A DNA stretch of 32,370 nucleotides from contig NZ_LFMW01000015.1 of assembly GCF_001050345.1 (NCBI RefSeq), forward strand, positions 1 through 32,370. The letters run 5' to 3'. Shown piece by piece: positions 8,818-16,773 of this stretch (the first letter of the stretch is position 1; each line of letters begins with the position of its first letter). The position numbers were made by a program, and so were the translations under genes. The DNA comes from Pseudomonas fildesensis. GTDB taxonomy: Bacteria > Pseudomonadota > Gammaproteobacteria > Pseudomonadales > Pseudomonadaceae. Under the pieces are notes generated by a model. The model was not told the origin of the DNA. It saw only the letters and a program-made list of their open reading frames with translations, and did not search any database.

Positions 8818-9540
8818 TCAGCCGCTTTTGTAGTTGAGGATGACAGTCGTCGTAGCGAGAAAAGCGATAATCATACTGAGGAAATACAGACTCTCCTTGA
8901 GGGTGATGACCCCATGGTCGATCATGCCAAAGCGTAAATATGGACTCAGTGAGATCAAACTCTCGGCAATCCAGATAGGTGCCTGATGTTCCAGCGCATC
9001 AAGCACGGAAGATAAACCACTGGCCATTAGCAGCAGGCTCAGTGTCAACAGGAAAATCGCCAGGCGCTGGTGGGTTAATGCGCAAATAAAACAACCGACG
9101 GAAAGATAATTTCCCGCCAATAACCAACTTCCCAGATATTGCGAAGCAATCAGCACGTTATCCGCAGTGCCAAGTACGTTGACGACCATCACAAAGGGAA
9201 ACGTCAACAACAACGCAACGCCGACCATAACCCAGGCGGCGAGAAACTTCCCCAGCACCAGTTCTGCCGGTGTGACAGGTAACGTTTTCATGAAATCGCC
9301 GAAGCCTGTCGCGTGCTCCTCCGCCCAAAGTTGGGTTGAAAGTGCCGGGATCAGTAACATGTAAAGCCAGGGATGCCATTCAAAAATGCCCTGCAGGTCG
9401 CTGCTGCTTCGCTCCAGCAACTGGCTCGTGTGCAACCCCAGCGTTGCAGAAAGCACCAGGAACGCCGCAAGGCTCAGGTAGGTCGCAGGTGCAGATAAAT
9501 AGCTGGCAAGTTGGCGTTTGAAAACAGGCAGCAGATTCAA
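8818..9540 (-). CDS. GldF-like ABC transporter permease
   Basis: 240 residues from a TTG start at 9540. Six hydrophobic segments, the first about 19-38. N-terminus LNLLPVFKRQLASYLSAPATYL and the early loop LWAEEHATGFGDFMKTLPVTP match ABC-2-type GldF/NosY permeases. The TTG start overlaps the ATPase stop codon (TTGA), which indicates translational coupling; the open frame can be extended upstream to 9642 but that part lies inside the ATPase gene and does not look like a permease. It ends 15 bases before the GldG-like gene. Together the three genes should form one inner-membrane transporter. Substrate unknown. Confidence 0.85.
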   Translation of the reverse strand: MNLLPVFKRQLASYLSAPATYLSLAAFLVLSATLGLHTSQLLERSSSDLQGIFEWHPWLYMLLIPALSTQLWAEEHATGFGDFMKTLPVTPAELVLGKFLAAWVMVGVALLLTFPFVMVVNVLGTADNVLIASQYLGSWLLAGNYLSVGCFICALTHQRLAIFLLTLSLLLMASGLSSVLDALEHQAPIWIAESLISLSPYLRFGMIDHGVITLKESLYFLSMIIAFLATTTVILNYKSG

Positions 9541-10463
9541 TGGGGCGCCTCTTGGCTCAACTGATGAACGACATCGTTCAGGCGACCTGGCTCCAGTTTT
9601 AATGAGCTTATTTGCCAGTTTCGGTTGGCGATCAAGGCGCATATAGAGGGGTAAATGGTGTGTCCCGGCATCGCGAGAACGGTCACTGTGCCGGGGCTGT
9701 GGCGATGTTCTTCAATGCCTGCAACGCCAGGCAGTACGGCGAGAGCCAGCAGATCCAGATGAGACTCTGCCGCCAGGGTGACCGCCTGAAAGTGCCGGGA
9801 GCCGCGCTGCAACTCGGGCACGGAGGTGTCGGCCAACAGGCGGCCACTGCCGATGACCAGGGCACGCGTACAGATGCCGGACAGCGCTTCGCAATCGCGG
9901 GAGGCGACGATGACCGTCATTTCCTCGGTCAGTGACTGGATGAGCGTCCTGATCTTGTCTTGTTGATGAGGCGCCAGGCCCTCGCCGGGTTCGTCCAGCA
10001 GCAGTACGCCGGGATCATGCAGGATGGCCTGGGCAAGCGCGACCCTGCGCTTGTGCCCCGGGGGAAGTGTATGGACCGGGTAGCTGAGTACAGATGACAG
10101 TTCCAGGCGTGAGGCGGCGCGACCGACTCGACTGCGTTTTTCGATACCGTGAAATCCGCGCAGGGTGGCGATGAAGTTGAGCAAGCTGAAAACGGACATG
10201 CTGGGATGGTTGATTCCCGATTCAGGTTGATAGCCTATAGCCTTACATGCTTGAGTTCGGTGAGATTGAGTGTCGAAGCCAAAAATGTTCACATGCCCGG
10301 AAGTGGGGCGGATTGATCCGGAAATCATCTTTAGAAGTATAGTTTTACCTGCCCCTTCCGCACCAAATAATCCAAGGCACTCTTGGCGCTGTGCAGGAAA
10401 TGAGAAATTGCTGATGACACTATTTTTACCCAGGTATTTTGTCAGGTTGCTTATCTCGATCAT
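9537..10463 (-). CDS. GldA-like ABC transporter ATPase with atypical motifs
   Basis: 308 residues. Walker A GAEGAGKT (34-41), Q-loop Q79 in GYQPES, Walker B VLLLDE (153-158) and a D-loop-like GLAP are present. Two elements depart from the family: the signature is LPPGH (133-137) instead of LSGGQ-like, and where the switch histidine is expected the sequence reads VASRDCEAL (about 186-194) with Arg/Asp. A C-terminal region of about 90 residues follows the nucleotide-binding domain, as in other GldA-like proteins. First gene of the unit; ATG at 10463 has only a weak ribosome site. ATP binding looks possible; hydrolysis may be slow or altered. The reading frame is otherwise intact. Confidence 0.88.
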   Translation of the reverse strand: MIEISNLTKYLGKNSVISNFSFPAQRQECLGLFGAEGAGKTILLKMISGSIRPTSGHVNIFGFDTQSHRTQACKAIGYQPESGINHPSMSVFSLLNFIATLRGFHGIEKRSRVGRAASRLELSSVLSYPVHTLPPGHKRRVALAQAILHDPGVLLLDEPGEGLAPHQQDKIRTLIQSLTEEMTVIVASRDCEALSGICTRALVIGSGRLLADTSVPELQRGSRHFQAVTLAAESHLDLLALAVLPGVAGIEEHRHSPGTVTVLAMPGHTIYPSICALIANRNWQISSLKLEPGRLNDVVHQLSQEAPH

Positions 10464-10480
10464 TAGGGTTTTCTACTGGC

Positions 10481-10509
10481 TTAATAAGGAAGATAGATGA
10501 AGAAGCCAA
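10481..10509 (-). promoter_or_regulatory. Candidate promoter of the gld-like operon
   Basis: Read on the minus strand: TTGGCT (10509-10504), a 17-base spacer, TATTAA (10486-10481). A start about 10474 would give a leader of roughly ten bases before the ATG at 10463. The rest of the 10464-10719 gap is AT-rich and must also hold a promoter for the divergent gene at 10720, for which TTTATC (about 10669) and TAAACT (about 10692) are a weak candidate pair. Confidence 0.4.
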
Positions 10510-10719
10510 TGCCAGGATTGAGGTGTAGAGGGCCTCGGGGTTGAAAATGGTACGTTTAATGTTGGGGCTTGCAAATGCTGAGATGTATTAATAAGACAAG
10601 TCCTACGTTCAGCCCAATAGCACGCTGAAACAATCGCCGCAGGATCAATGTTTATAAAGGGTCAGATGTTTATCTGGCGTTCAAATAAAATTAAACTAAC
10701 GTCATGAGGCCTGAATACC

Positions 10720-11880
10720 ATGATGCTGCTACGTACCCTTGTTCTTGAATGCTCTGGTGAGGATGCTCCGGTCAACGGTGCGCTGCTCTGTGGTTTCGCT
10801 GTGCCTCAGATTGCCTCGAACTTTCTTGTCTACAGCCTCGATGAAGAAGCAGAACCCGGGAGTTCCAGGGTATACGTCGCCGCGTTGCGTAAGAAACTTG
10901 ATCGGTATTTCCTGGGGAGCGTCGATGTTCAGGAAGACCTGCAAGTTGCGATGCAAGTGTTTAAGCAAATACTGGTCCTGGCAGCTTCCGGTGCCAAAGC
11001 CGGGAGTGTTACCGAAACCCAGGTGCCTTATCACTTTGTCGACTTGAAAGGCTGCAATTTGCCACCCGCCAGGCCCAAGGATCATCACTCGGTCATTATC
11101 AAGAAAGCCTTGGTGATGAAGGTGATTACCCTGGGAACCTCTGCTCCCACGTCACCGGCCATCGAAAGCGCTACGTTGATTGTCCCCTCCATACGTTTTT
11201 CTTCCCAGATGGTCTCGCCGCGCAAGGTTACAAGCGTGCCTGAAGCGCTCCAGCCTCCGTTGCTTGAACAGCTGGCCGAGCCTGAGTCGCCGGCACCCGC
11301 GGTCGTTGCATCGGCTGAGTCGCTGCCAGAACCCGCACTCAGAGAGCGGCCTGCGTCGAACGCCCGGGCTGAGCCCCATTTGTTGTTTGAGGTGGATAGC
11401 ACCTTGACCAACCTTGCGCGTGTCGCCCATGAGCTGACACAACAAAAGCTCGCGTTGATAAAGCAAGAAGAGGTACTTGAGCAGTGGCATGCCCAACTAC
11501 AAGAGAGCGAAGTCGAGATTGAGAAAAAACGACAGGAACTGGTTAGCCGGACGCTGGAAGAAGGGACCGCCCTGGAGTTGAAGGCCCAGGCACTTGAAGG
11601 CCGTGAAGCACAGTTGGCAGATGCTTTCGCCGGGCAGCAATACGAGCAGCAGCAATTGGATGCTCGCGCTCATTCTCTTGAAAAGCGCATTGCGCAGGTT
11701 CGGGGCCAAGAGTTGCTGGTTCGTCAGAAGAATGAGAAGTTGGGGGTCATGCTTGGGCAGTTACCTGGCCTGCGCCAAAACCTGCAAGCAATGCTCATCG
11801 AGTTGGACCTGGCTGTGGACGGCATTGCCAGTGCTGAGCAGGCTCAAGCCCACGACGATCTTTGGAATATCTCGGTTTGA
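10720..11880 (+). CDS. Unrecognised protein with C-terminal coiled coil
   Basis: 386 residues, no signal peptide and no membrane helix. Residues 1-150 form a globular-looking part. Residues about 165-225 are rich in Pro, Ala, Ser and Glu and look like a linker. Residues about 230-350 are strongly charged and helical (repeated Q/E/K/L heptads, for example EEVLEQWHAQLQESE and EKRIAQVRGQELL), a probable long coiled coil. I do not recognise a family. Start ATG at 10720 follows GAGG at 10706-10709. It is divergent from the gld-like unit across an AT-rich gap; the shared region hints at joint acquisition or joint control, but nothing in the protein shows a role in transport. Confidence 0.75.
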   Translation: MMLLRTLVLECSGEDAPVNGALLCGFAVPQIASNFLVYSLDEEAEPGSSRVYVAALRKKLDRYFLGSVDVQEDLQVAMQVFKQILVLAASGAKAGSVTETQVPYHFVDLKGCNLPPARPKDHHSVIIKKALVMKVITLGTSAPTSPAIESATLIVPSIRFSSQMVSPRKVTSVPEALQPPLLEQLAEPESPAPAVVASAESLPEPALRERPASNARAEPHLLFEVDSTLTNLARVAHELTQQKLALIKQEEVLEQWHAQLQESEVEIEKKRQELVSRTLEEGTALELKAQALEGREAQLADAFAGQQYEQQQLDARAHSLEKRIAQVRGQELLVRQKNEKLGVMLGQLPGLRQNLQAMLIELDLAVDGIASAEQAQAHDDLWNISV

Positions 11881-12005
11881 CACAATATCTCCTGTGGTCT
11901 GGCTACTTTCCCGCGTTCATTTATCATCACTCTCTGTTCGTCGACGCCAGGTGTTGATGCTTTGGTGTAGTGGAATCAATGGACATTTCCAGGGGAAGCA
12001 AGCGT

Positions 12006-12479
12006 TTGAGTACCAAGCTGATTACCAAAGAAGGTCATGAGGCGCTGAAGAAAGAGCTGGATTACCTGTGGCGAGAAAAGCGTCCGGATACCACACGCAA
12101 GGTGACGTGGGCCGCTTCCTTGGGAGATCGCAGCGAGAACGCAGACTATCAGTACAACAAGAAGCTGCTGCGCGAGATCGATCGGCGGGTGCGCTATTTG
12201 CGCAAGCGCTTGGAAGACATGCGCGTGGTGGAGTACATGCCCGAGCAGGAAGGGCGAGTGTTTTTCGGGGCCTGGGTCGATATTGAAAACGAGCAGGGCG
12301 AGACCAAGCGCTTTCGCATTGTCGGTTATGACGAGATTTATGATCGGATGGACTACATCTCCATCGACTCGCCCATGGCCCGCGCTCTTCTGCGCAAGGA
12401 GGTAGACGATGAAGCCATCGTGCAGACCCCGGGTGGCGAGGTGTGCTGGTGGATCACCGGTATCGAGTATGTGAAGTAG
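12006..12479 (+). CDS. greB: Transcription elongation factor GreB
   Basis: 157 residues from a TTG at 12006, almost the length of E. coli GreB (158). The protein rescues backtracked RNA polymerase by stimulating transcript cleavage through its coiled coil inserted in the secondary channel. Diagnostic stretches: KVTWAASLGDRSENADYQYN (coiled-coil tip with the acidic pair), REIDRRVRYLRKRLE, GRVFFGAWVDIENE and RIVGYDEIYDRMDYISIDSP. The TTG has AGGGGAAG at 11991-11998 and gives the family-like start L/MSTKLITKEGHEAL. In-frame ATG at 11979 and GTG at 11970 exist but lack good ribosome sites, so I prefer TTG. A strong hairpin follows the stop. Confidence 0.93.
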   Translation: MSTKLITKEGHEALKKELDYLWREKRPDTTRKVTWAASLGDRSENADYQYNKKLLREIDRRVRYLRKRLEDMRVVEYMPEQEGRVFFGAWVDIENEQGETKRFRIVGYDEIYDRMDYISIDSPMARALLRKEVDDEAIVQTPGGEVCWWITGIEYVK

Positions 12480-12485
12480 GCAGTG

Positions 12486-12519
12486 AAGGGCCCGCATTCC
12501 GTGAGGAGTGCGGGCCCTT
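12486..12519. terminator. Bidirectional terminator between greB and the YbbP-type permease
   Basis: Arms AAGGGCCCGCA (12486-12496) and TGCGGGCCCTT (12509-12519) form a perfect 11-bp stem with a 12-base loop. It lies between convergent stop codons at 12479 and 12526. Confidence 0.75.
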
Positions 12520-12525
12520 GGTGTT

Positions 12526-15036
12526 TCAGCCTTCGCGCAATACCGTCAACGGGCTGGCATTCAGCGCGCGGCGCGTTCCGAATACTCCCGCCCCGCCGAT
12601 CAATACGGCGCCGATCACCGGCAGCAGCAACAGCCATGGATGCGGGTGCCAGACCAGGTCGAAGGCGTAGCGGTACAACACCCATGTCACCAGCTCGGTG
12701 CCGAGTGCCGCCAGTAAGCCGCTGACTGCGCCCAGCAAGCCGAACTCGATGCGTCGTGCCTTGACCAGCAACTTGCGCTCGGCGCCCAGCGCACGCAGTA
12801 GCGCGCCTTGGCGGATCCGCTCATCCAGGGTGGCCTGCAAGCCAGAGAACAGCACGGCCATACCCGCCGCGAGTACAAACAGCAGCACATATTCCACCGC
12901 CAATGTCACTTGGGCGAGGATGCTGCGCAGTTGCTCCAGCAGGGCCTCGACCTGCAGGATCGTCACGGCCGGGAAGGCCCGTGACAGGTCGACGATCTGC
13001 TGGTCATGGCCGGAAGCCAGATAGAAACTCGTAAGGTAGGTGGCTGGCAGATCCTTCAGGGTGCCCGGCTGGAAAATCATGAAGAAGTTGGGTTGGAAGT
13101 TATCCCAATTGATGGTTCGCAAGCTGGTGACTCGCGCCTCACGATTTTCCCCGCCCACTGTAAACACCAGATGATCATCGAGCTTGAGCTTAAGGCTCTC
13201 AGCAACCTTGGCCTCCACCGATACGCCCGGTATGTCATCGGTCGGTTGTTGTGACCACCACGACCCTGCGGTCAGCGCGTTGCCCGGTGGCAGGTCGGCT
13301 GCCCAGGTCAGGCTCAGGTCACGTTGCACCGCACGGTCGCCGCTGGAGTCCTTGCTGACAACCTCCTGCACCGGCTCGCCATTGATACTGATCAGCCGGC
13401 CAGGCACCACCGGATACAACGGCGCCGACTGGGCTTGCAGCTCCAGCAGGCGAGCGCCAAAGGCGTCCTTGTCGGCCGGCAGGATGTTCAGCGCGAAATA
13501 GTTGGGCGCGTCCTTTGGCAACTGGTTTTGCCAGGTGTCGAGCAACTCGCCACGCAGCAGCGCAATCAACCCCATGGACAGCAGGATCAAGCCAAACGCC
13601 AAGGACTGGCCCGCCGCTGCCAGCGGGTGGCGCAACAACTGGCCCAGGCCCAGGCGCCAAGGCAGGGACGCCCGCGCCAACAGGCGGCGAAGGCTTTGCA
13701 ACAGCAACAGAAGCAAGCCGCCGAGGACCAGCGCAGCTACCACGCCGCCGCCAAGCAGGGCGAAGGTCAGCACCAGGTCGAGGCTCAGGCGCCACATGAT
13801 CAGGCCCAGGGCAAACAGCGCCGCGCCGTAGACCATCCAGGAGCTGGAAGGAATCGGCAGCAAGTCGCGCCGCAATACCCGCAACGGCGGCACTCGGCCC
13901 AGTGCCGCCAGAGGGGGCAGGGCGAAGCCCGCGAGGGCGACCAGCCCGGTGCCGATCCCGGCCACTGCCGGTAACAGCCCGCCGGGTGGTACGTCCGCCG
14001 GCAACAGGTCATGCAGAAAATAGAACAGGCCAAATTGCGCCAGCCAGCCGAGGAGCGCGCCGGCAAGGCTCGCCAGCAGTCCCAGTACGCTCAATTGCAG
14101 GCTGAACAGCAGCATGGCTTCGCGCCGTGACAAACCCAGGCAGCGCAGCAACGCACTGGCATCGAAACGTCGGCTGGCAAAATGGTTTGCCGACAGCGCC
14201 ACGGCCACACCTGCCAACAGCACTGCCACCAGGCTGGCCATGTTCAGGTAGCGCTCGGCCTTGCCCAGGGCGCCGCCGATTTGCTGGTTGCCGTCTCGCG
14301 CATCCTGCAAGCGCTGGTTGGCGGCAAGCCCCGGCTTGATCAGGTCGCGATAGGTTTGCAACGCCGTGCTGGCCTGCGGCCCGCGCCACAATTCGCGGTA
14401 ACTGACGCGGCTGCCGGGCTGGACCACGCCGGTGGCATCGAGGTCCGCGAGGTTGATCATCACCCTCGGCGTGAGGCTGTAGAAGTTGCCGGCGCGATCC
14501 GGTTCATAGGTCAGGATGCGCGCCAGGCGCAAGGTCTTCATGCCCACATCGATACTGTCGCCGACTTTCATCTCAAGTGCCGTCAGCAGTCGCGCTTCTA
14601 CCCAGGCCTCGCCGGGTTTCGGGCCACCTCCAGGGGTTTCATCACCGAAGGGGGCTGCGGCGCTTTTGAGTTCGCCGCGCAGCGGGTACTGCTCGTTGAC
14701 CGCCTTGATGCTGGAGAGCTGGATGCCGTTATCGGTGGCGATGACGCTGGAGAACTCCACCACGCTCGCATGATCCAGGCCCAGTTCGGTTCCCGAGCGG
14801 ATTTGCTCCGGGCGCGCGGGCGAGCTGCCCTCAAGCACCAGGTCGGCGCCAAGAAACTCGGTGGCGCGCAACATCATGGCGCCGTTGAGACGTGCACCGA
14901 AGTAACCGATGGCGGTGCTGGCGGCAACGGCCACCAGCAGGGCAAAGAACAGCACACGCAATTCGCCGGCGCGGGTGTCGCGCAGTAATTGGCGCATGGC
15001 AAGGCTGAACAGACGCAACAGCGGCAAACGTGCCAT
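12526..15036 (-). CDS. ybbP: FtsX-family ABC transporter permease (YbbP type)
   Basis: 836 residues, the length expected for YbbP. First membrane helix about 27-47, then a large periplasmic MacB-like core, a cluster of helices about 260-470, a second periplasmic domain and the C-terminal FtsX helices about 715-830. FtsX/MacB-class permeases work by transmitting ATP-driven movement to the periplasm (mechanotransmission), often for lipids or lipoproteins; the substrate of YbbAP is not settled. ATG at 15036 overlaps the stop of the ATPase gene (TGATG), so the two are translationally coupled; the TTG three bases earlier is unlikely. Its partner genes in the block are the YbbA-type ATPase and divergent tesA, the same arrangement as in E. 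coli. Confidence 0.92.
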   Translation of the reverse strand: MARLPLLRLFSLAMRQLLRDTRAGELRVLFFALLVAVAASTAIGYFGARLNGAMMLRATEFLGADLVLEGSSPARPEQIRSGTELGLDHASVVEFSSVIATDNGIQLSSIKAVNEQYPLRGELKSAAAPFGDETPGGGPKPGEAWVEARLLTALEMKVGDSIDVGMKTLRLARILTYEPDRAGNFYSLTPRVMINLADLDATGVVQPGSRVSYRELWRGPQASTALQTYRDLIKPGLAANQRLQDARDGNQQIGGALGKAERYLNMASLVAVLLAGVAVALSANHFASRRFDASALLRCLGLSRREAMLLFSLQLSVLGLLASLAGALLGWLAQFGLFYFLHDLLPADVPPGGLLPAVAGIGTGLVALAGFALPPLAALGRVPPLRVLRRDLLPIPSSSWMVYGAALFALGLIMWRLSLDLVLTFALLGGGVVAALVLGGLLLLLLQSLRRLLARASLPWRLGLGQLLRHPLAAAGQSLAFGLILLSMGLIALLRGELLDTWQNQLPKDAPNYFALNILPADKDAFGARLLELQAQSAPLYPVVPGRLISINGEPVQEVVSKDSSGDRAVQRDLSLTWAADLPPGNALTAGSWWSQQPTDDIPGVSVEAKVAESLKLKLDDHLVFTVGGENREARVTSLRTINWDNFQPNFFMIFQPGTLKDLPATYLTSFYLASGHDQQIVDLSRAFPAVTILQVEALLEQLRSILAQVTLAVEYVLLFVLAAGMAVLFSGLQATLDERIRQGALLRALGAERKLLVKARRIEFGLLGAVSGLLAALGTELVTWVLYRYAFDLVWHPHPWLLLLPVIGAVLIGGAGVFGTRRALNASPLTVLREG

Positions 15037-15719
15037 CAAGGCTCCAGGGGCGCGACCATCAGGCCGGCTTCAAGGCGGATCAGGCGTCGGCAACGGTGGG
15101 CCAGGCGCTCGTCATGGGTGACCAGCACCAGGGTCGTGCCGCTCTCTTTATTGAGTTCGAACAGCAGGTCGCTGATGCGCTCGCCCGTATGGCTGTCGAG
15201 GTTGCCGGTGGGCTCGTCGGCAAACAGCACGTCCGGTTCTGCGGCAAATGCGCGGGCAATCGCCACGCGTTGCTGCTCGCCACCGGAAAGCTGACGCGGC
15301 GAGTGGGTCAGGCGGTGGCCCAGGCCGACGCGTTCGAGCAAGTGCGTGGCACGCTCACGGGCGTCTTTGCGGCCGTCCAGTTCCAGCGGCAGCATGACGT
15401 TTTCCAGGGCGTTGAGGCTGTCGAGCAGTTGGAAGGATTGGAATACGAAGCCCACATGTTCGGCGCGGATGCGTGCGCGCTGGTCTTCGTCGAGGGTGCT
15501 CAGGGCTTGGCCGGCGAGGGTGACTTCGCCACTGCTGGGCAGGTCGAGGCCGGCCAGCAGGCCCAGGAGGGTGGATTTGCCGGAACCTGAGGCACCGACG
15601 ATAGCCAGGCTATCGCCCTTGTTCAGTTCCAGGCTCAGTTCGTGCAGGATAGTCAGTTCACCTTCCGCGCTGGGAACCACTTTGCTAAGGTTCCGCGCGG
15701 TGAGAATGCTTGCGCCCAT
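15036..15719 (-). CDS. ybbA: ABC transporter ATPase (YbbA/LolD type)
   Basis: 227 residues. All nucleotide-binding motifs are canonical: Walker A GASGSGKS (42-49), Q-loop in FVFQSF, signature LSGGE (144-148), Walker B DVLFADE (about 163-169) and switch H202 in LVTHDERLA. The LolD/MacB subgroup is marked by ADEPTGNLD. It pairs with the downstream FtsX-family permease, whose ATG overlaps its stop. ATG at 15719 (MGASILTARNLSK) gives the standard length; the longer open frame to 16133 is antisense to tesA and is not coding. Its start codon is only ten bases from the tesA start on the other strand. Confidence 0.94.
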   Translation of the reverse strand: MGASILTARNLSKVVPSAEGELTILHELSLELNKGDSLAIVGASGSGKSTLLGLLAGLDLPSSGEVTLAGQALSTLDEDQRARIRAEHVGFVFQSFQLLDSLNALENVMLPLELDGRKDARERATHLLERVGLGHRLTHSPRQLSGGEQQRVAIARAFAAEPDVLFADEPTGNLDSHTGERISDLLFELNKESGTTLVLVTHDERLAHRCRRLIRLEAGLMVAPLEP

Positions 15720-15729
15720 GGAGAATCCG

Positions 15730-16335
15730 ATGCGAATGTGGTTTTTGAGTGCTGGCCTGGCCTTGATGTGCATGGCCCAGAACGCAGCGGCGGGTACAGT
15801 CCTGATCGTTGGCGATAGTATCAGTGCCGGTTTCGGACTGGATACCAGCAAAGGGTGGGTAGCCTTGCTGGGACAACGGCTCAAGAGCGAAGGTTTCGAC
15901 GATAAAGTGGTCAATGCCTCGATCAGTGGTGACACCAGTGCCGGAGGCCTGGCGCGGCTGCCGGCGGCGCTTGCAGAGCATAAGCCGGACCTGGTGATCA
16001 TTGAGCTTGGTGGCAATGACGGCTTGCGCGGACAGCCGCCAGCGCAATTGAAACAAAATCTTGCGTCGATGATCGACCAGTCCAAGGCCGGCGGTGCCAA
16101 GGTGTTGCTGTTGGGCATGCAATTGCCTCCCAACTACGGCCCGAAATACACCACGGCGTTTGCCGAGGTCTACGGTGCTTTGGCCAAGGAGAAGAGTGTT
16201 CCGTTGGTACCGTTTTTCCTCGACGGCGTGGGTGGTCATCCGGAGCTGATGCAGGCTGATCAACTCCATCCGGCGGTCGGCGCCCAGGGCAAGTTGCTGG
16301 AAAATGTCTGGCCGACGCTAAAACCGCTGCTATGA
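15730..16335 (+). CDS. tesA: TesA: periplasmic GDSL esterase / acyl-CoA thioesterase I / lysophospholipase L1
   Basis: 201 residues. Signal peptide about 1-22 (MRMWFLSAGLALMCMAQNAAA). SGNH-hydrolase blocks: GDSISAGFG with nucleophile S30, ISGDTSAGG (block II Gly), GGNDGLRG with N96, and DQLHP with D177 and H180. The enzyme hydrolyses acyl thioesters, lysophospholipids and arylesters in the periplasm. Ribosome site GGAGA at 15720-15724 sits directly against the start of the divergent YbbA-type gene, so the two genes share a ten-base gap and their promoters must lie inside each other's coding sequence. Synteny with YbbA/YbbP as in E. coli and P. aeruginosa supports the identification. Confidence 0.94.
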   Translation: MRMWFLSAGLALMCMAQNAAAGTVLIVGDSISAGFGLDTSKGWVALLGQRLKSEGFDDKVVNASISGDTSAGGLARLPAALAEHKPDLVIIELGGNDGLRGQPPAQLKQNLASMIDQSKAGGAKVLLLGMQLPPNYGPKYTTAFAEVYGALAKEKSVPLVPFFLDGVGGHPELMQADQLHPAVGAQGKLLENVWPTLKPLL

Positions 16336-16393
16336 CGCTTTTCTACCGGCAGGCTTTCGGCTAAGGTGGCGCCCCCCCGATTTGGAGCCCCCG

Positions 16394-16687
16394 ATGTCGC
16401 GTCCTGCCTGGTCCCTGTTTAATTACCAACTGATCGAGCCGGACGAGCAGCTGGATTTGTTCGCCTGTCAGGAAGTCCGGGTGCATCTGGTGGCGCGTCA
16501 GTTGGAACTGGGCGGCTCGATCGACCGCACGCTCTGTGGCACTTTACTGCCGGCGCAACCTCGTTGGTCGTCGGTAGACCGCTCGATCTTCCAGGACCAG
16601 CGGCTGTGCCCTCTGTGCCGGGCGATTCTCGAATCGCAGAAGCGCGGCACACCGCCGATCTGGCCGGAGCTGCGCTTCGAGCTGTAG
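16394..16687 (+). CDS. Small conserved hypothetical protein with CxxC motif
   Basis: 97 residues, no signal peptide or membrane helix. It has a C-terminal CPLC motif (about residue 75) and further cysteines (LFACQE, RTLCGTLLP) that could bind a metal, but the pattern is not a textbook zinc finger. I recognise no named family. A small hypothetical gene occupies the same place between tesA and the L,D-transpeptidase in other pseudomonads as I remember them, which supports it being a real gene. ATG at 16394 follows TTGGAGCC; an in-frame start 12 bases upstream is less likely. The next gene begins 87 bases later. Confidence 0.75.
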   Translation: MSRPAWSLFNYQLIEPDEQLDLFACQEVRVHLVARQLELGGSIDRTLCGTLLPAQPRWSSVDRSIFQDQRLCPLCRAILESQKRGTPPIWPELRFEL

Positions 16688-16773
16688 GCACGGCCACAAG
16701 CTTGCAGCGACAAGCGCGCTTCACGTATACAATCGATTTTTACCTACCCGTCGTTCTGCGAAGGATTTTCCGG

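Noticed and set aside
14182..14988. 268-codon plus-strand open frame
   Set aside because: Entirely antisense to the YbbP-type permease, whose membrane and FtsX features are unmistakable.
15720..16133. Upstream extension of the YbbA-type ATPase
   Set aside because: Antisense to tesA; the ATG at 15719 gives the normal family length and N-terminus.
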